A stretch of 64,000 nucleotides of DNA. Source: Blasia pusilla (lineage: Eukaryota > Marchantiophyta > Marchantiopsida > Blasiales). The stretch lies in the NCBI GenBank assembly GCA_050084515.1, contig CM114275.1, forward strand, positions 25,234,001-25,298,000, read 5' to 3'. The translations under genes and the position numbers were made by a program. The notes beneath the pieces are model-generated. The model was not told the origin of the DNA. It searched no databases and worked only from the letters and a program-made list of their open reading frames with translations. This document shows positions 10,165 through 21,355 of this stretch, piece after piece (position 1 is the first letter of the stretch; every line of letters starts with the position of its first letter).

Positions 10165-10628
10165 AGGAGGGTATTCGAGTGTTAGATCTCTTTGGAGGGA
10201 TTAGCATCGGGTTAGCTGCTATTTTGCAGGTAGGAGTGCGAGTTCAACAGCTAGTACTTGTATGTGGAGAGTGATGATGTTGCAAGGCGCGTCTCACTAC
10301 GACATGTGGTGCAGTTACGCCTACGTTTTCTTGACTTATTTTCTGCGTCCGTAGTATAGGGGTACTAGAGTTCCCTACCGAGGGATATTTCATTGTTGGG
10401 GGCGTAGGACTTAGTGCGGGTAGGGACCATTGATTTGGTCATCGCCGATTGGCCATGTCAGGGCCAATGGAGTTTTGGACGAGGCACCGGGTTGGCTGAC
10501 ACTCAGTCCAGGTTGTTTTGGGAGATGTTGAGGGTCTTACGATAGTTGCAGAAGCACCAGTCTTGTTCTCCAGCCTACATTCTAGAGAATGTGTCGATCT
10601 TAGGAGACTCCAGGTCACGGGTGGTGAC
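10165..10628 (+). pseudogene. N-terminal part of the DNMT3-like domain, copy B
   Basis: Motif I (VLDLFGGISIGLAAIL) begins near 10,175. The motif IV region reads DWPCQGQWSFG, with the Cys codon at 10,456-10,458. The ENV box of motif VI is altered. The domain stops near 10,628, where the sequence jumps to the RNase H end (KLNQDADGLSHNPC). Motifs VIII-X are lost, so this copy could not encode an active enzyme. Confidence 0.85.
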
Positions 10629-11440
10629 GGGAAGCTCAACCAGGATGCAGATGGGTTGAGTCATAATCCATGCCCGAGTCAGCGAGATGCGACAAGAGCT
10701 CGATGGCATGGAGAGAGTGATGAGGAGGCAGTGCCAGGATGGCACGCGTCAGCCTATTTAGGTATGTTGGCTATGGAGAGCCAGACTGTGGAGACTTCGA
10801 TGGCGAGGTCTAGTGGAGAGTCCTTGGATCCCGAGGCTAGTGAGGAGACGACAGATGGCTGAGATATTCATGATGATGGAGTAGTCTTGGAGTACCTTCG
10901 GACTGGTAGCGTTGCAAGCACTGTGGGTGCTAGAGAGCCGGATCGGATCCTACAGCGGGCCAGACAGTTCGGTTGATAGGGGACACATGTTTTGAGGGTT
11001 TGGGAGGATGGAAGAGTACGTGTAGTGACGCATCCTTTGCAAAGAGCACGACTAGTGTAGCATGCCCACGAGGAGTTGGGTCACTTTGGGGTGAATCGGA
11101 CGTACAGCTTGCTCCAGATTCAGTATTGGTGGCGAGGCATGCAGAGTGACGTTCAGTTGTTTGTTGCTAGATGCATGGTGTGTGATCGGGTCCGAGCATC
11201 GTTCAATGCTCCGACTCCACAATTGCGTCCATTACCGATCATGAGCTTAAGGTATAGATGGAGTTTGGATTTTCCAGGATCTTTGCCTTTGACGACGTTG
11301 GATGTGACTGCAGGGCGCACTATCTTGAGAGTGCGTGACGTTTCGCCATCCGGTGTTCTCTTGTTAGAGGAATGCGATGGTATGGTATGGAAGGACCATA
11401 TGCGTAATTGTGCGCCATGTCACCTTCCTAACATTGATGG
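10629..11440 (+). pseudogene. RNase H end and internally deleted integrase, copy B
   Basis: After the jump, the RNase H-integrase linker and the integrase zinc domain (MGHFGVNRTY ... CMVCDRVRASF) are readable. At about 11,290 the sequence passes from SLDFPGSLPLT straight to the C-terminal TTLDVTAGRTILRVRDV block. Most of the DDE core, including the second Asp and the Glu, is therefore missing. Confidence 0.82.
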
Positions 11441-11457
11441 TATCTATAGGCTTGCGT

Positions 11458-11598
11458 TGTATGTTGTGTGGTTCTGCCCGTGGTGCGGCCACAATGCTAG
11501 TCTGTGATGGATGTTCGAGAGGTTGGCATATGGCATGTCTGACGCCACCTCTCACTAGGGTTCCTCGGGGACGATGGATATATTTCAGATGTACATAG
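11458..11598 (+). pseudogene. PHD finger of copy B
   Basis: Zinc ligands are seen in CMLC, CDGC and WHMAC, then LTPPLTRVPRGRW. The seventh ligand is lost (RWIYFRC in place of the RWMCPRC form of copy C). A stop follows directly, so the finger is the natural C-terminus of the polyprotein. Confidence 0.85.
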
Positions 11599-12117
11599 AG
11601 GAGATACTAGGTAGGTTTCGATTTCGACTTTTTCTGTGACATGGATGACAGGAAGGCAACTAACAATGGGGCCACATGAGCACGTGGCCTTCTTGCTCTT
11701 AGCGTGCGAGAGATGTATGTCATGGTAGGTAGGGATAGATGGCTATCTGGAGTTAGAGGGACCTAACCACCAGCTAGGGAGAGATTGGAGATATTTTAGT
11801 ACTTCTTGTCTCGTTGTTTGGATGCCATGAGTTAGCATAGGATCGTGTGTGTTTGTGTGTGTGTTCGGTGACAACGATGTATGTTGTGTAGCGATGTGTA
11901 TGGTGTCGTGCGTATACATATCGCTACACAACATACATCGCTCGTCACATCTACACCACACAACACCGATCTTCCCCACACACGGGTCGATCCACACATG
12001 TACAAAAATCAACTCATACATATACATGGAGATCACACAACCACCCCCCTAGCTGGCAATTGGATTCCCCCAACTCCAGATAGAAAATATCACATCTCTC
12101 TGACATGACCTACTACC

Positions 12118-12258
12118 CTATACACATCTCGGACACATCCATCGTCCCGTGGGAACCACATCAAGAGGGGGGGTCAGACATGACATATGCCACCCTCGAG
12201 AACAACCATCACATACCAACATGGTGGCTGCACCCCTCGCAGATCCGCACAACATACA
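12118..12258 (-). pseudogene. Best-preserved PHD finger (complete C4HC3), copy C
   Basis: All eight zinc ligands are present: C-x2-C, x11, C-x2-C, x4, H-x2-C, x14, C-x2-C, with the typical LTPPL and GRWMCPRC blocks. The stop codon follows one residue after the last Cys, so the finger closes the polyprotein. Upstream in the same open frame (to 12,381) lie the integrase C-terminal LLEGRDGMVWKDHVRNCAPC and a short linker. PHD fingers read histone tails in many chromatin proteins, so a role in choosing or reading the integration site is inferred. The finger is intact, but the copy as a whole is truncated. Confidence 0.92.
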
Positions 12259-12381
12259 CCTCAAGCCTGCAGGTACCACTGCCAAGCTCGGATCCACCGT
12301 CCCATCTACGTTCGGAAGATGACATGGCGCACAATTACGCACATGATCCTTCCAAACCATACCATCTCGCCCCTCCAACAT

Positions 12382-13499
12382 GAGGACTCGGTCGGTAATA
12401 CCTCGCGCACTGGTAGGATCGCGGCCCTACTGATGTGACATCTAGCGTCGTGGGTGCCGCTTCTTTGTAAATACACGTAATCTCCGGATGAAACCTCCTA
12501 ATCCCTGGACGATAACCTCCTCCACGAATGGTCGCACCTCAATGTATCTCTATCTTTGGGCAATAGCTAAGTTCTCAAAGGCCATAGGCATAACTCTCGA
12601 AAAACTTCTGCCCTCTGAGAACATGCTTGCACCCACACATCTGGATCATCAAGATCTAACACCTCCGCCATGTCACGTCGAATCGCTGCAGGTAAATCTG
12701 GCTCTCTCCCAAAGAGCAAAAAGTACGGTGAAAATGACCCCAAGGATGCCTGCCGACTAAAGCGATAACCCATAGCCAACCATGGCAACTGTAGGTCCCA
12801 CTCCCTCAACTGTCCCCGCTGCAAGCCATACTTGGGCAATCCTCTCTTCACCGTCTGTACCACTCTCTCCGCCAGCCTATCTGCCTGAGGATGATCCCTG
12901 GACGTGGTACGGTGATCTATCAGCGCCTGATCACACAAGGCCTGAAACTCTCCCCTGAACTCGGTACCATGGTCAGTCAACACCTCTGCCGGTGCACCAA
13001 AGTGACTAAGCACATGATCTAGAAACGCATGAGCTATTCCCTCACTCGCCTTGTCTGGTAGTGCCACCAACTCTATCCACTTGGAGAAATGCTCCACCAT
13101 GACCAACACGTACCTATGATGACGCCCTGTCAATGGCAAAGGTCCCGCAAAGTCTAAACTCCACCGATAACCTAAACCCATAATCGGAAAAGGATGTAAC
13201 TGCAGAGTGGGAGCATTGAAGGATGCTCGCACTCTGTCACATACCATACATCTGGCCACAAACTGCTGTACCCCAGTATGCATGCCGCGCCACCAATAAT
13301 GAACCTGGAGTAAGTTGTAAGTACGCTTTACTCCGAAATGTCCCAACTCCTCATGGGCATGTCGCACTACACGTGCTCGCTGGGAAGGATGAGGTACCAC
13401 TCGTATCCTACCATCTCCCCATACCCGCAAAATGTGAGTCCCCTCCCACCTGAACCTCTTGGCTCTCTGTAGGATCCGATCCCGCTCCCTAGCACTCAC
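12382..13499 (-). pseudogene. int: Integrase of copy C
   Basis: An open frame of 310 codons (13,499-12,567) holds the zinc domain (HAHEELGH ... CMVC), the DDE core (SLDFAG, LTDHGTEFRG, DHPQADRLAERVVQ) and the start of the C-terminal domain (LLFGREPDLPAAIRRD). This is the least damaged integrase here. The part from 12,566 to 12,382 is shifted but still leads to the PHD finger. Confidence 0.9.
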
Positions 13500-14752
13500 T
13501 TGCTCGCTATGACGCCAGTGCGCAAGAACTCCACAACCTCCACGTCGTCATGGATATCACGACCACCTGTCGCCTCCCCACTGACCTCCGGATCCAAAGA
13601 CTCATCATCCAACCCCACCACCGAGTCATCACCGGTCCGACCGCCATAGTCAACCAACAAAGATAGGCAGATGCATGCCAACCGGGCACCATCTCCTCAT
13701 CACTCTCTCCGTGCCATCGAGCTCCTGTGTCGTCTCTCTCACTCGGACATGGGTTACGACTCAACCCACCCGCATCCTGGATCAGCCGACCTCGCCTATA
13801 AACCACCTCAAACTCATACTCCTACAGTAATAGAGCCCACCTGGCAATCTTTCCCGAAAGCTTGTCGGACTCCATCAACCACCTCAACGGCTGATGATCA
13901 CTGATAAGTGTGAAAGGGTTGCCGAATAAATAGCACCTGAAATGTGCCACGGCCCACACTGTAGCCAAGCACTCTCCCTCGTAGGAGCTGTACTTCGCCT
14001 CTGCAATGTTGTTCAATCGGCTCGCATAAGCCACAACGAACTCCCTCTCCTCGTCATCGCTCTAAGTAAGCACTGCTCCTAGACCCAACATGCTCCAATC
14101 CGTATGTAACTGGAATGGGCGACCCCTAACCGGTCTCTATAAAATGGGTGAGGACGTCAACTTGCCCTGAGCTCTGAAATGCTCGCTCGATCATCTCCCC
14201 ACAACCACACCGATCAAGTCTCGTCAACAAGGTCAAAGACTTTGCGATCGCACTAAAACCCTTGACATACCGTCGATAGAAGTTCGCCACCCAAGAAATG
14301 CTCGGACTCGACTCACATCCAGAGGGCGTGGAATCGCGAATAGCCTCTACCTTCGTCTGCTGAACGCCTAACCCACTCGGGTATATGGTGTGTCCCAAGT
14401 ACTCAATCTGCTCTGAAAGAATGCACTTGCCTGGATGTAACTTCAGTCCATGTAATCGCGCAATCGCCAAAACAACTCCTCCAAGTGTCGCTCATGCTCC
14501 TCAACCGTGGAATCAAGATAAGAATATCGTCTATGTAACATCGTAAAAAATCCAAGCCCGTAATCCTATCCATCACTCTCTGAAACTCCGCAGCGCCGTT
14601 CTTCAACCCAAATGGTAAGAACCGCCACCGATACAAGCAATCTCTCCCGAACCGATCTATCCCCAGAATGATGTCTTCTCCCTGCCCTCCAACCCGATAG
14701 GAAGGCGATGATAGCCAAGACGTTGGCTACTATGGTGGTATCCAAAGATAGA
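13500..14752 (-). pseudogene. pol: RT (partial) and RNase H of copy C
   Basis: Readable blocks are YRWRFLPFGLKN and CYIDDIL (RT palm, with a lost residue nearby), EYLGHTIYPSGLGVQQ, VANFYRRYVKGFSAI, and RNase H EAKYSSYEGECLATVWAV and DHQPLRWLMESDKL. At least four frame changes occur. The RT fingers are missing because copy C stops near 14,752. Confidence 0.85.
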
Positions 14753-16130
14753 TCAGGTTCGGGAGCAGGGGCTTCCACCTCTTATGGAGGGGATGATCTC
14801 TCTTATATGGCGAGTGCAAAGACAAAAAGGTTGAGGCATCATTAGCGATTCTGAGAGGAGCCACTTGAGCGTCGAGCCATGTGGTGCTCTTGTGGAGTTG
14901 GACCCACAGAGGGGTGAGGCCGGGAGGAGGCTAGGCTTCCCGATCATTCTTGTTGTATGAGGTGCTTAGGACTCCATCCATGGTTCCCACGCGACCTATT
15001 GAGCCGGTTGGGGATCGAGGCATCTACATCGCGTCGTGAGACACGGATGCAAAGATCCAATGCAGATATGCGGATGGCAACTTCGGTGTTGGGATCCCCA
15101 TTGTTTTCGGCCACGGAGCCGATGGCTTTAGGAGTTGACTTAGCTCTTGTATTTGATTAGCGACCACGTTGTGTGAACGTGGGGTGTTTCTTGCTACACG
15201 TGTTGAGGTGGATGAGGGTGTTGCGGTGGAGCGACCCTCTATGTCGGGAGTAGCATTGAGTACGGTGCTACTTAGCAGCAAACAACGGCGGCGAAGATGG
15301 ATGCATTACCGGCCGCCACCATTGATCATGAGAGGCTTACACCTGGTGTATGTATGTTGGACAACCGGAGTGGGATCTTCCGATTGGTGAGTCCTACAGA
15401 CAGGTGTATAGACCGGATAGAGTCTTGTTAGACTCACGGTGCCCAACCTTGATGTTGGGAAAGGCGGCATGTATTGGTTTGGGTATTCGGAGGTCGAGCT
15501 TGAGCCTTGCCCATTCCGATTCAAACATCACTTGGAGGAGCCAATGATAGGTCTCAATTCATGACACGGGAGAAGTTTTCATGCAGTTGAGACCGGATCA
15601 TGATCGATAGCTCCCGGTTGGGAGTATCTGCATGTAGTCACATCAGCCGAGTCGTATGATGTACTAGTTGGAGGAGCAGATTGTACCCGATGGGTTTTCA
15701 GATGGATTCTGGGTCAGCGTGTTATAGACCAGGTTGGCAGTCAGGGGATGGACGTATGAGCCAAGTTCTGTGAGGTTTATTTTTGGGGCTCGACCAGAGG
15801 GTCTTCCCCAACAAGCAGTGTTAGCATCTATGGCTGGTTTTAGTGGAGTAGTCACTTGGCCAGGAGACTTTTGGAGGGTAATGTTTATGCTATGGATTCT
15901 CCTGCACATGAGGAGGAAGAGGAGGTCCCTATTTTTGCAGCAATGGCATCCTCATCGTTGGATGTGCCACTTTGGAGTTCAGCGGTGCACTACGGCAGAG
16001 GCGATCGCCTAGTGCAGAGGCTTGGTATGAGGTCTGTTATACCTCACGAGGAAGAGGAGGCCCCGCGGACTCCTAGCCTGGATTGGGTTATCCCTTTGGA
16101 TACTACACCCATTGTATGGCAAATATCCGC
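14753..16130 (+). pseudogene. gag end, protease and linker of copy D
   Basis: Short blocks match the family: ASTSYG (gag spacer), RVLLDS and LMLGKAACIGLGI (protease, with Asp-Ser kept but the Gly lost), AGFSGVVTWPGD and PLDTTPIVWQ (linker). Frames change often, so only motif-level recognition is possible. Confidence 0.7.
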
Positions 16131-17110
16131 CGGAGGGCATTTGTGTGTTAGATCTCTTTGGTGGGATTAGCACGGGTTTGGTTTGGTTGTTGCATGTTGC
16201 AGGCGGTATTCTGTGCTTGGAGATACGTGTATGTGGAGCGAGATGAGACGGCCCAGAGAGTCTCATCCTCGACATATTGGTCGATTGATGCGGAGATATC
16301 TGAGTTGTTGCCGCCATCGCTATTCGTGGGTACCGGCGTGTTTTTACCATCACACATTGCATTGTTGAAGCGCAGGACCTTGAGAGAATTGGTCCTGTGG
16401 ATTTTGTGATTGCTGGATGGCCATGTCGGTCACACACGTCTTTGGTCATGGTGAGGGATTACATGACCCTAGGTCTCGATTGTTTTGGGAGATGTTACGG
16501 GTGTTACGACATCTTCAGGTTCATCAGGCACGTGCTCTAGCTTACATTCTGGAGAATGTTCCATTGTTGGGTGACACTCGGACCCGGATGATGGCGAGTG
16601 TTCATGAGGTGCGCTCTTGGATTGGACCAGCGGTGTTGTTGGATGCGTGAGTTGGCTCAGCGCACATCGCCCACGCTTGTGGTGGACAAACTTGTTGCCT
16701 AGGGAGGTTCTACGTTGAGCATATGATGCAGTGCAGCGGGATCCTCGCCTTACAGTGGATAGTATCTTGGATACTGGGCGACTTTCTCAAGTGGTGAGGG
16801 TTATTGATCGGTCACCCATGGCAGTGGTGAACCGTGTGGGCCAGCCTAGGATGGCACTACCCACATTTGTGAGTTTTCCCGCGTCACATGCCTACAGGGA
16901 AGGTGGTCCGGGGCTTGTATGGGATTCTCATGTGCGACAGTTGGTGGAGCGTAACGCTGATGAGAGAGAGTGTGCGATGGGATTTACTACTGGCGTGATA
17001 GCGGTTGCTTCTATTTCTGAGGCTTCACGACGTCATGTGTTGGGTCAGGCCATGGACCTGAATTGTTTGACTTGGATTTTGAGTCTTGGTATGGCCGAGC
17101 AGCGTCGACT
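16131..17110 (+). pseudogene. DNMT3-like methyltransferase of copy D
   Basis: Motif I VLDLFGGISTGL lies near 16,146. The motif IV Cys codon is at 16,424-16,426, but Arg replaces the following Gln (WPCR). Motif VI YILENVP is at 16,543-16,563. Motif VIII is shifted (HRPRLWWTNLL near 16,670-16,690). The C-terminal half (16,731-17,110) is open and keeps ERECAMGFTTG and QAMDLNCLTWIL, the best-kept motif IX/X region in the window. The open frame runs on to 17,420 through the MTase-RT linker. Confidence 0.85.
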
Positions 17111-17370
17111 TCGGACTATGTCTGTGGGTCTTCCACCCCTTGTAATGAGCTCGATGGCTTCCGGGACGGTAGAGGCATCGGCTGGGGGCGAGGAGAGTAG
17201 TATTTTGCATCCTTGGAGTAAATGGGATGTAATGGCTGGGCATGTGGAGTTGGTTGCTCATGCTGGTGGAGGAGTTATTTGCTCAGATGATGGTGTAGCT
17301 AAGGGTGTATCATCTTGTGAGGGGGTTATGAGTAGCCAATGGCATCGTCCTCTCCCTCTAGTATGCCAAA

Positions 17371-18838
17371 GTGGAGGAGACTTGGGAGCCATTACTTGGG
17401 CCCAAGCTTACGGGAGGTGAGAAACGACGCTTGACACAGTTCCTACGTGCTTATAGGAGTTGTTTTGCCTTTAGCATGAAGGAGTTGGGTTCTCTGGTTG
17501 GACCTGGTATACGGATTGATTTAGCTAGTGATACGCCAATCTTCCGTCGTCCCTACCGATATAGTGATATGGAGAGGGACCTGATTCAGAGTAGGACGTT
17601 GGACCTTTTGGAGGTTGGATTAGTGGAGTTGTCGCATGGAGAGTATGCATCACCACTTTCATGCTGCTAAAAGGATATGCATGGCAACTACACGGATAGG
17701 CGGATGTGTGGAGATTACCGCCCTATCAATCGGCAAACCAAGGCCGATAGGTATGCCATGCCTACACTCGAGGAGATCTTTGATGTGGTGGGACAGCAAA
17801 GATTTTCAGTATTTTTGGATCTTCGGCGAGATACCATCAATTGCCGATTCGGGAGAGTGACAAGGCCAAGACAACATTTTGGGGTGTCAACTCTCATGGC
17901 AAGGATTGTTTGTACAGTGGAAATTCTTACCCTTTGGGTTGAAGAATGCACTGCCGAGTTTCAAAGAGTGATGGACGGGATCCTAGCAGGGTTGGATTTT
18001 GTTCGGTGTTACATTGATGATATCTTGGTGTTCAAAGAACACGGTGGAGGAGCATCGATACATTTGCAGATGGTGTTTGAGCGGTTGAAAGCTCATGGTC
18101 TACGTTGCATCCAAGAAAGTGTAAGTTCTTCCATGAGGATGTTGAGTACTTGGGTCATGTGATCTATCCGGTGGTTTGGGAGTTCAGCAAGCAAAGGTGG
18201 AGGCTATTGCACTTATTCGCGTCCGGTAGATGTGAGTAGAGTTCGAGCATTCATGGGATTGGCGAACTACTATCGGAGGTATGTGAAGGGATTTAGTGCT
18301 ATGGCAAAGCCTTTGAACCAATTGCTGAAATCAGATCAAGAGTGGCAATGGGGAGATGATCAGAGAGAGCTTTGTGGAGCTTAAGGCCCGGTTGGTGGCG
18401 GCGCCTATCTTGAGGAGACTTATCGAGGGTGCCCATTTGATTACACATTGATTGGAGTAGGTTGGGACTTGGAGCGGTGTTGACACAACATGATGATGAG
18501 CACATGGAGTTTGTGGTGGCCTATGCAAGTCGTTTCGAATAATGCAATGGAGTCGCGCTATAGTTCATATGAGGGAGAGTGCTTGGCAAGAGTATGGGTC
18601 ATGGGCACACTTTAGGTGTTACTTGTTTGGCACATTTACCCTTGTTATCGATCACGACCACTCAAGTGGTTGATGGAGTCGGACAAGCTTATAGGGAAGC
18701 TTGCACGGTGGGCTCTTATCTTACAGGAGTATGACTTCCAGGTGGTACATAGACCTGGAGTTGCCAACCTTGATGCTGATGGGTTGAGTAGGAACCCATG
18801 TACTAGCCAAGAGGATAAAACTGGAGATCTAAAGTACT
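17371..18838 (+). pseudogene. pol: RT and RNase H of copy D
   Basis: RT starts with METWEPLLGPKL (here from an in-frame non-ATG codon). It keeps SCFAFSMKELG, RRMCGDYRPINRQ and FVRCYIDDILVF. RNase H DHDHSSGW-like and VVHRPGVANLDADGLS blocks follow in changing frames. The copy stops at about 18,838. Confidence 0.82.
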
Positions 18839-18842
18839 GAAG

Positions 18843-19278
18843 ATCTTTGCATGCCCTACCGCATCAAAGATCTCCTCAGGAGTAGGCATGGCATACCGAT
18901 CTCGACCTCAAATGCTTCGGTTGATAGGACGGTAATTTCACACATCCGCCTATCCGTCCAATTGCCATACATATCCTTCTTCGCCGGCATGACTGTGGCA
19001 GATGCATACTCCCCATGTGATAACTCCACAAGTCCTGCCTCCAACAAGTCCTGACTCCTGCTCCGAATCAAGGCTCGCTCCATATCAGAATACCTATAGG
19101 GTCGACGAAAGATCGGCGTATCACTAGCCAACTCAATCCGTATCCCGGGACCCTTCAGCGTACCCAAGTCTCTCATACTGAAGGCAAAACAACTGACATG
19201 CCCTCTCAGAAACCTATGAACTCGCCTTCGCTCTCCTCCTATCAACTTGAGACCTATCACAGGCTCCCAAGTCTCCAT
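18843..19278 (-). pseudogene. pol: RT N-terminal part, copy E
   Basis: Starts METWEPVIGLKL and keeps SCFAFSMRDLG, FRRPYRYSDMERAL and NWTDRRMC. The frame then shifts and the domain is cut before the catalytic YIDD box. About 300 bases of MTase-RT linker (19,279-19,574) precede it without a recognised domain. Confidence 0.85.
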
Positions 19279-19574
19279 CGTGACCTGACTCGGAGAGGAC
19301 GCAACCTCCGGCTTTTGTTGCTACGTAGCAACCCTAGCCACTTCCGCCACAGCCACTCCACTCTGACCTCCTACACCATGCTCCACATCCGAGAAATGAA
19401 CATGTGCTTCTCTAGCCGCCTTCGCACTCTCTGCTCGAACGACGTCCCAAGAAGTCCATGGGTGCCTATCTCTCCTCGTCTCGCCCCCAACCAATGCCTG
19501 CAGACAGACCACTCGTGAGGCGGTGTTCCAACTCGTGGACGTGACGGCATGGATGACACTCGCATCCGTCTCGC

Positions 19575-20530
19575 CACCATACCTAGGCCGACTATCCATG
19601 TGAGACAGTTGAGGTCCATCGCCTGCCCCAACACCTATCTCCGTGATGCCTCAGTCATCCCTGGCACCGCCATAGTACCGGTAGTGAACCCCATGGCGCG
19701 CTCGCGCTCATCTGTTGTAGGCTCCTCCAATACTCTGGTCACCTCATCCCAAATCATGCCCGGCCCTCCTCGACAAAAGGCATGGGATCGGGAAGCTCAC
19801 CAACGAGGTAAGGTTGCCCTCAACTCCCCACCCCATTGGCCGTGGCCAACGGTGGTCTATCATCGCGTGTCACCACCGAGATCGACGCCCGAGTCCAAAA
19901 TAGCATCCATTTGAGATGTGGTGCTCTCTCGACTCCATCGAGGCTCGACTCGGCACCTCCGATGGTATCAGTTCGCCCACCCAATGCGTGGGACGATGGG
20001 CACGTGACCCAACTCTCGCTGCATCTAACAACACAAAGAGCCCAACCACGACCTCACCGATGTACACTCGTCATCACACGTGCACGAGTATCTCCCAACA
20101 ACGCACGTTCGCACGTTTCTCCAAAATGTACTGTTGGAGAACATATCCGACTCTCCCGCAAGTGTCGTACTACTCGCAAAGATCTCCCAAAACATCCCCG
20201 ACCTCGGATCCTGCAATCCAAATCCTCGGCCAGCTGATGAATGACCCTGCCATGGCCATCCAACAATCACCAAATGAATGGTGCCAACTCTATCCAGATC
20301 CTGCGCCCCCACCAAAGATATGTCGGCGGGTAGTGTATGCTGGTATCCCCGTACTGCAGATACCGACAACAACTCAAGATACCTCTGGACCAATCTCGCC
20401 ACGTGACGTAATGATACTCGCCGCGCGGTCTCATCTCTCTCCACATAAAGGTACTGATGCACCCGTATGCCCGCCTGCAATATGGCCGCCAATCCGGTGC
20501 TGATCCCTCCGAAGAGATCTAACACCCTAA
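19575..20530 (-). pseudogene. DNMT3-like methyltransferase of copy E, catalytic Cys replaced by Trp
   Basis: Motif I VLDLFGGISTGLAAIL (from 20,525) and motif II YVERDETARRV are intact in an open frame (20,645-20,025). Motif IV reads GWPWQGHSSAGRG: the nucleophilic Cys codon has become TGG at 20,252-20,250. In C5 methyltransferases this Cys attacks cytosine C6, so this copy could not have methylated DNA. Motif VI is shifted and degenerate near 20,120. The motif X segment (LGQAMDLNCLTWIVGL) survives at about 19,634-19,580. Confidence 0.88.
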
Positions 20531-21355
20531 CACCCTCCTCTAGGCACTGCCACACAATAGGGGTGGTATCTAGTGGGGTCATCGTCTCCACTCCAACTCC
20601 ATGCCCGATTGCCACATGACTCTCGCTGCTCTGGGATAAAAACATGACTCCATGCTTGCCTCACGAGGTCGTCGGCACTCCTCTGTAGCTCTCGAGTCGT
20701 ACCCCATAATGGTGAAGAGGCATTGCTAACATGGGAAGAGACACCCGCCATGGCCTGTCTCTCCGTGGGACTATCCGCTACTGGGACATCCTCCGCATGT
20801 GCGTTCCCCTCCAACAACTCTCTGGCCGCCTAACACTACTCGTGAAAGCCGCCAACGTGGTCACAGACTCACCTCGTGATCGACCACCTCGTCCCGCAAA
20901 CTGCACGGGTAACTGACTCATCCGGCCGTCACCTGACCGCCATCCTGGCCGATAAGCAACGGTCTCCTCCCATAAGTCAAGGATGAATCCTAGGGGATAT
21001 AACACATCGCACTCCCCACCAACACATCGCATTTACTCACTGGTGTCGTAATCGCACGTGTGCGCACCATAGCACTATCCATCGCATGCTCTGGCTGGAC
21101 TCTGACAACAATCTCTTGTCGAGGTATATACTGAGTGGGTGATACGCCCCCAATCGAGGTCTGTATCTGGAAGGGACAAGGCTCAATGTCGGCCTTCCGT
21201 AACCCCAACGCTAAACACGCCGCCTTCCCTAACATCAAGGGTTGCGCTCCCGAATCAAGTAGGACGCCCTGCGGGTGGTATACTGTCCCCGTCGGACTAA
21301 CCAAGCAAAATACTCCAGCTCGGTTATCCAGTAACACTACTCCAGGTGTTACCAC
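20531..21355 (-). pseudogene. pr: Aspartic protease and linker of copy E
   Basis: The protease (21,355-20,990) is open. It shows the active site VLLDSGAQPLMLG, then GGVSPTQYIPRQ and the hydrophobic VLVGSAM block, like clan AA retropepsins. It would cut the Gag-Pol polyprotein. The linker to the methyltransferase (20,990-20,531) is shifted; blocks matching A and B include PLWGTTRELQR and PLDTTPIVWQ. Confidence 0.85.

Larger units (their letters stand above)
8649..11902 (+). mobile_element. Ty3/gypsy copy B, internally deleted
   Basis: Close relative of copy A. It starts abruptly inside gag (the equivalent of A 1,813) after the LTR. It lacks the block from mid-methyltransferase to the end of RNase H (junction near 10,628) and a block inside integrase (junction near 11,290). 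It ends with a PHD finger, a purine tract (about 11,771) and a tail repeat (11,786-11,902). Total internal length is about half that of copy A. Confidence 0.88.
11904..14752 (-). mobile_element. Ty3/gypsy copy C (3' half, reversed)
   Basis: A minus-strand fragment running from RT (14,752) through RNase H, integrase, PHD, purine tract (12,041-12,055) and a 136-base tail (11,904-12,039). It meets copy B tail to tail at 11,902/11,904, and meets copy D head to head near 14,752. Its tail differs from LTR1 in the first 80 or so bases and matches the inner end of the solo LTR at 46,631, so it belongs to the LTR2-like subfamily. Confidence 0.85.
14753..18838 (+). mobile_element. Ty3/gypsy copy D (gag end to RNase H)
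   Basis: A plus-strand fragment diverged from A/B. It is cut on the left inside gag, where it meets copy C, and on the right inside RNase H, where it meets copy E near 18,840. It carries a methyltransferase between protease and RT, as A, B and E do. This shows the arrangement is shared by diverged subfamilies. Confidence 0.85.

Noticed and set aside
12118-12381. PHD finger as a separate host chromatin gene
   Set aside because: It follows the integrase C-terminal block in the same frame and recurs after integrase in other copies.
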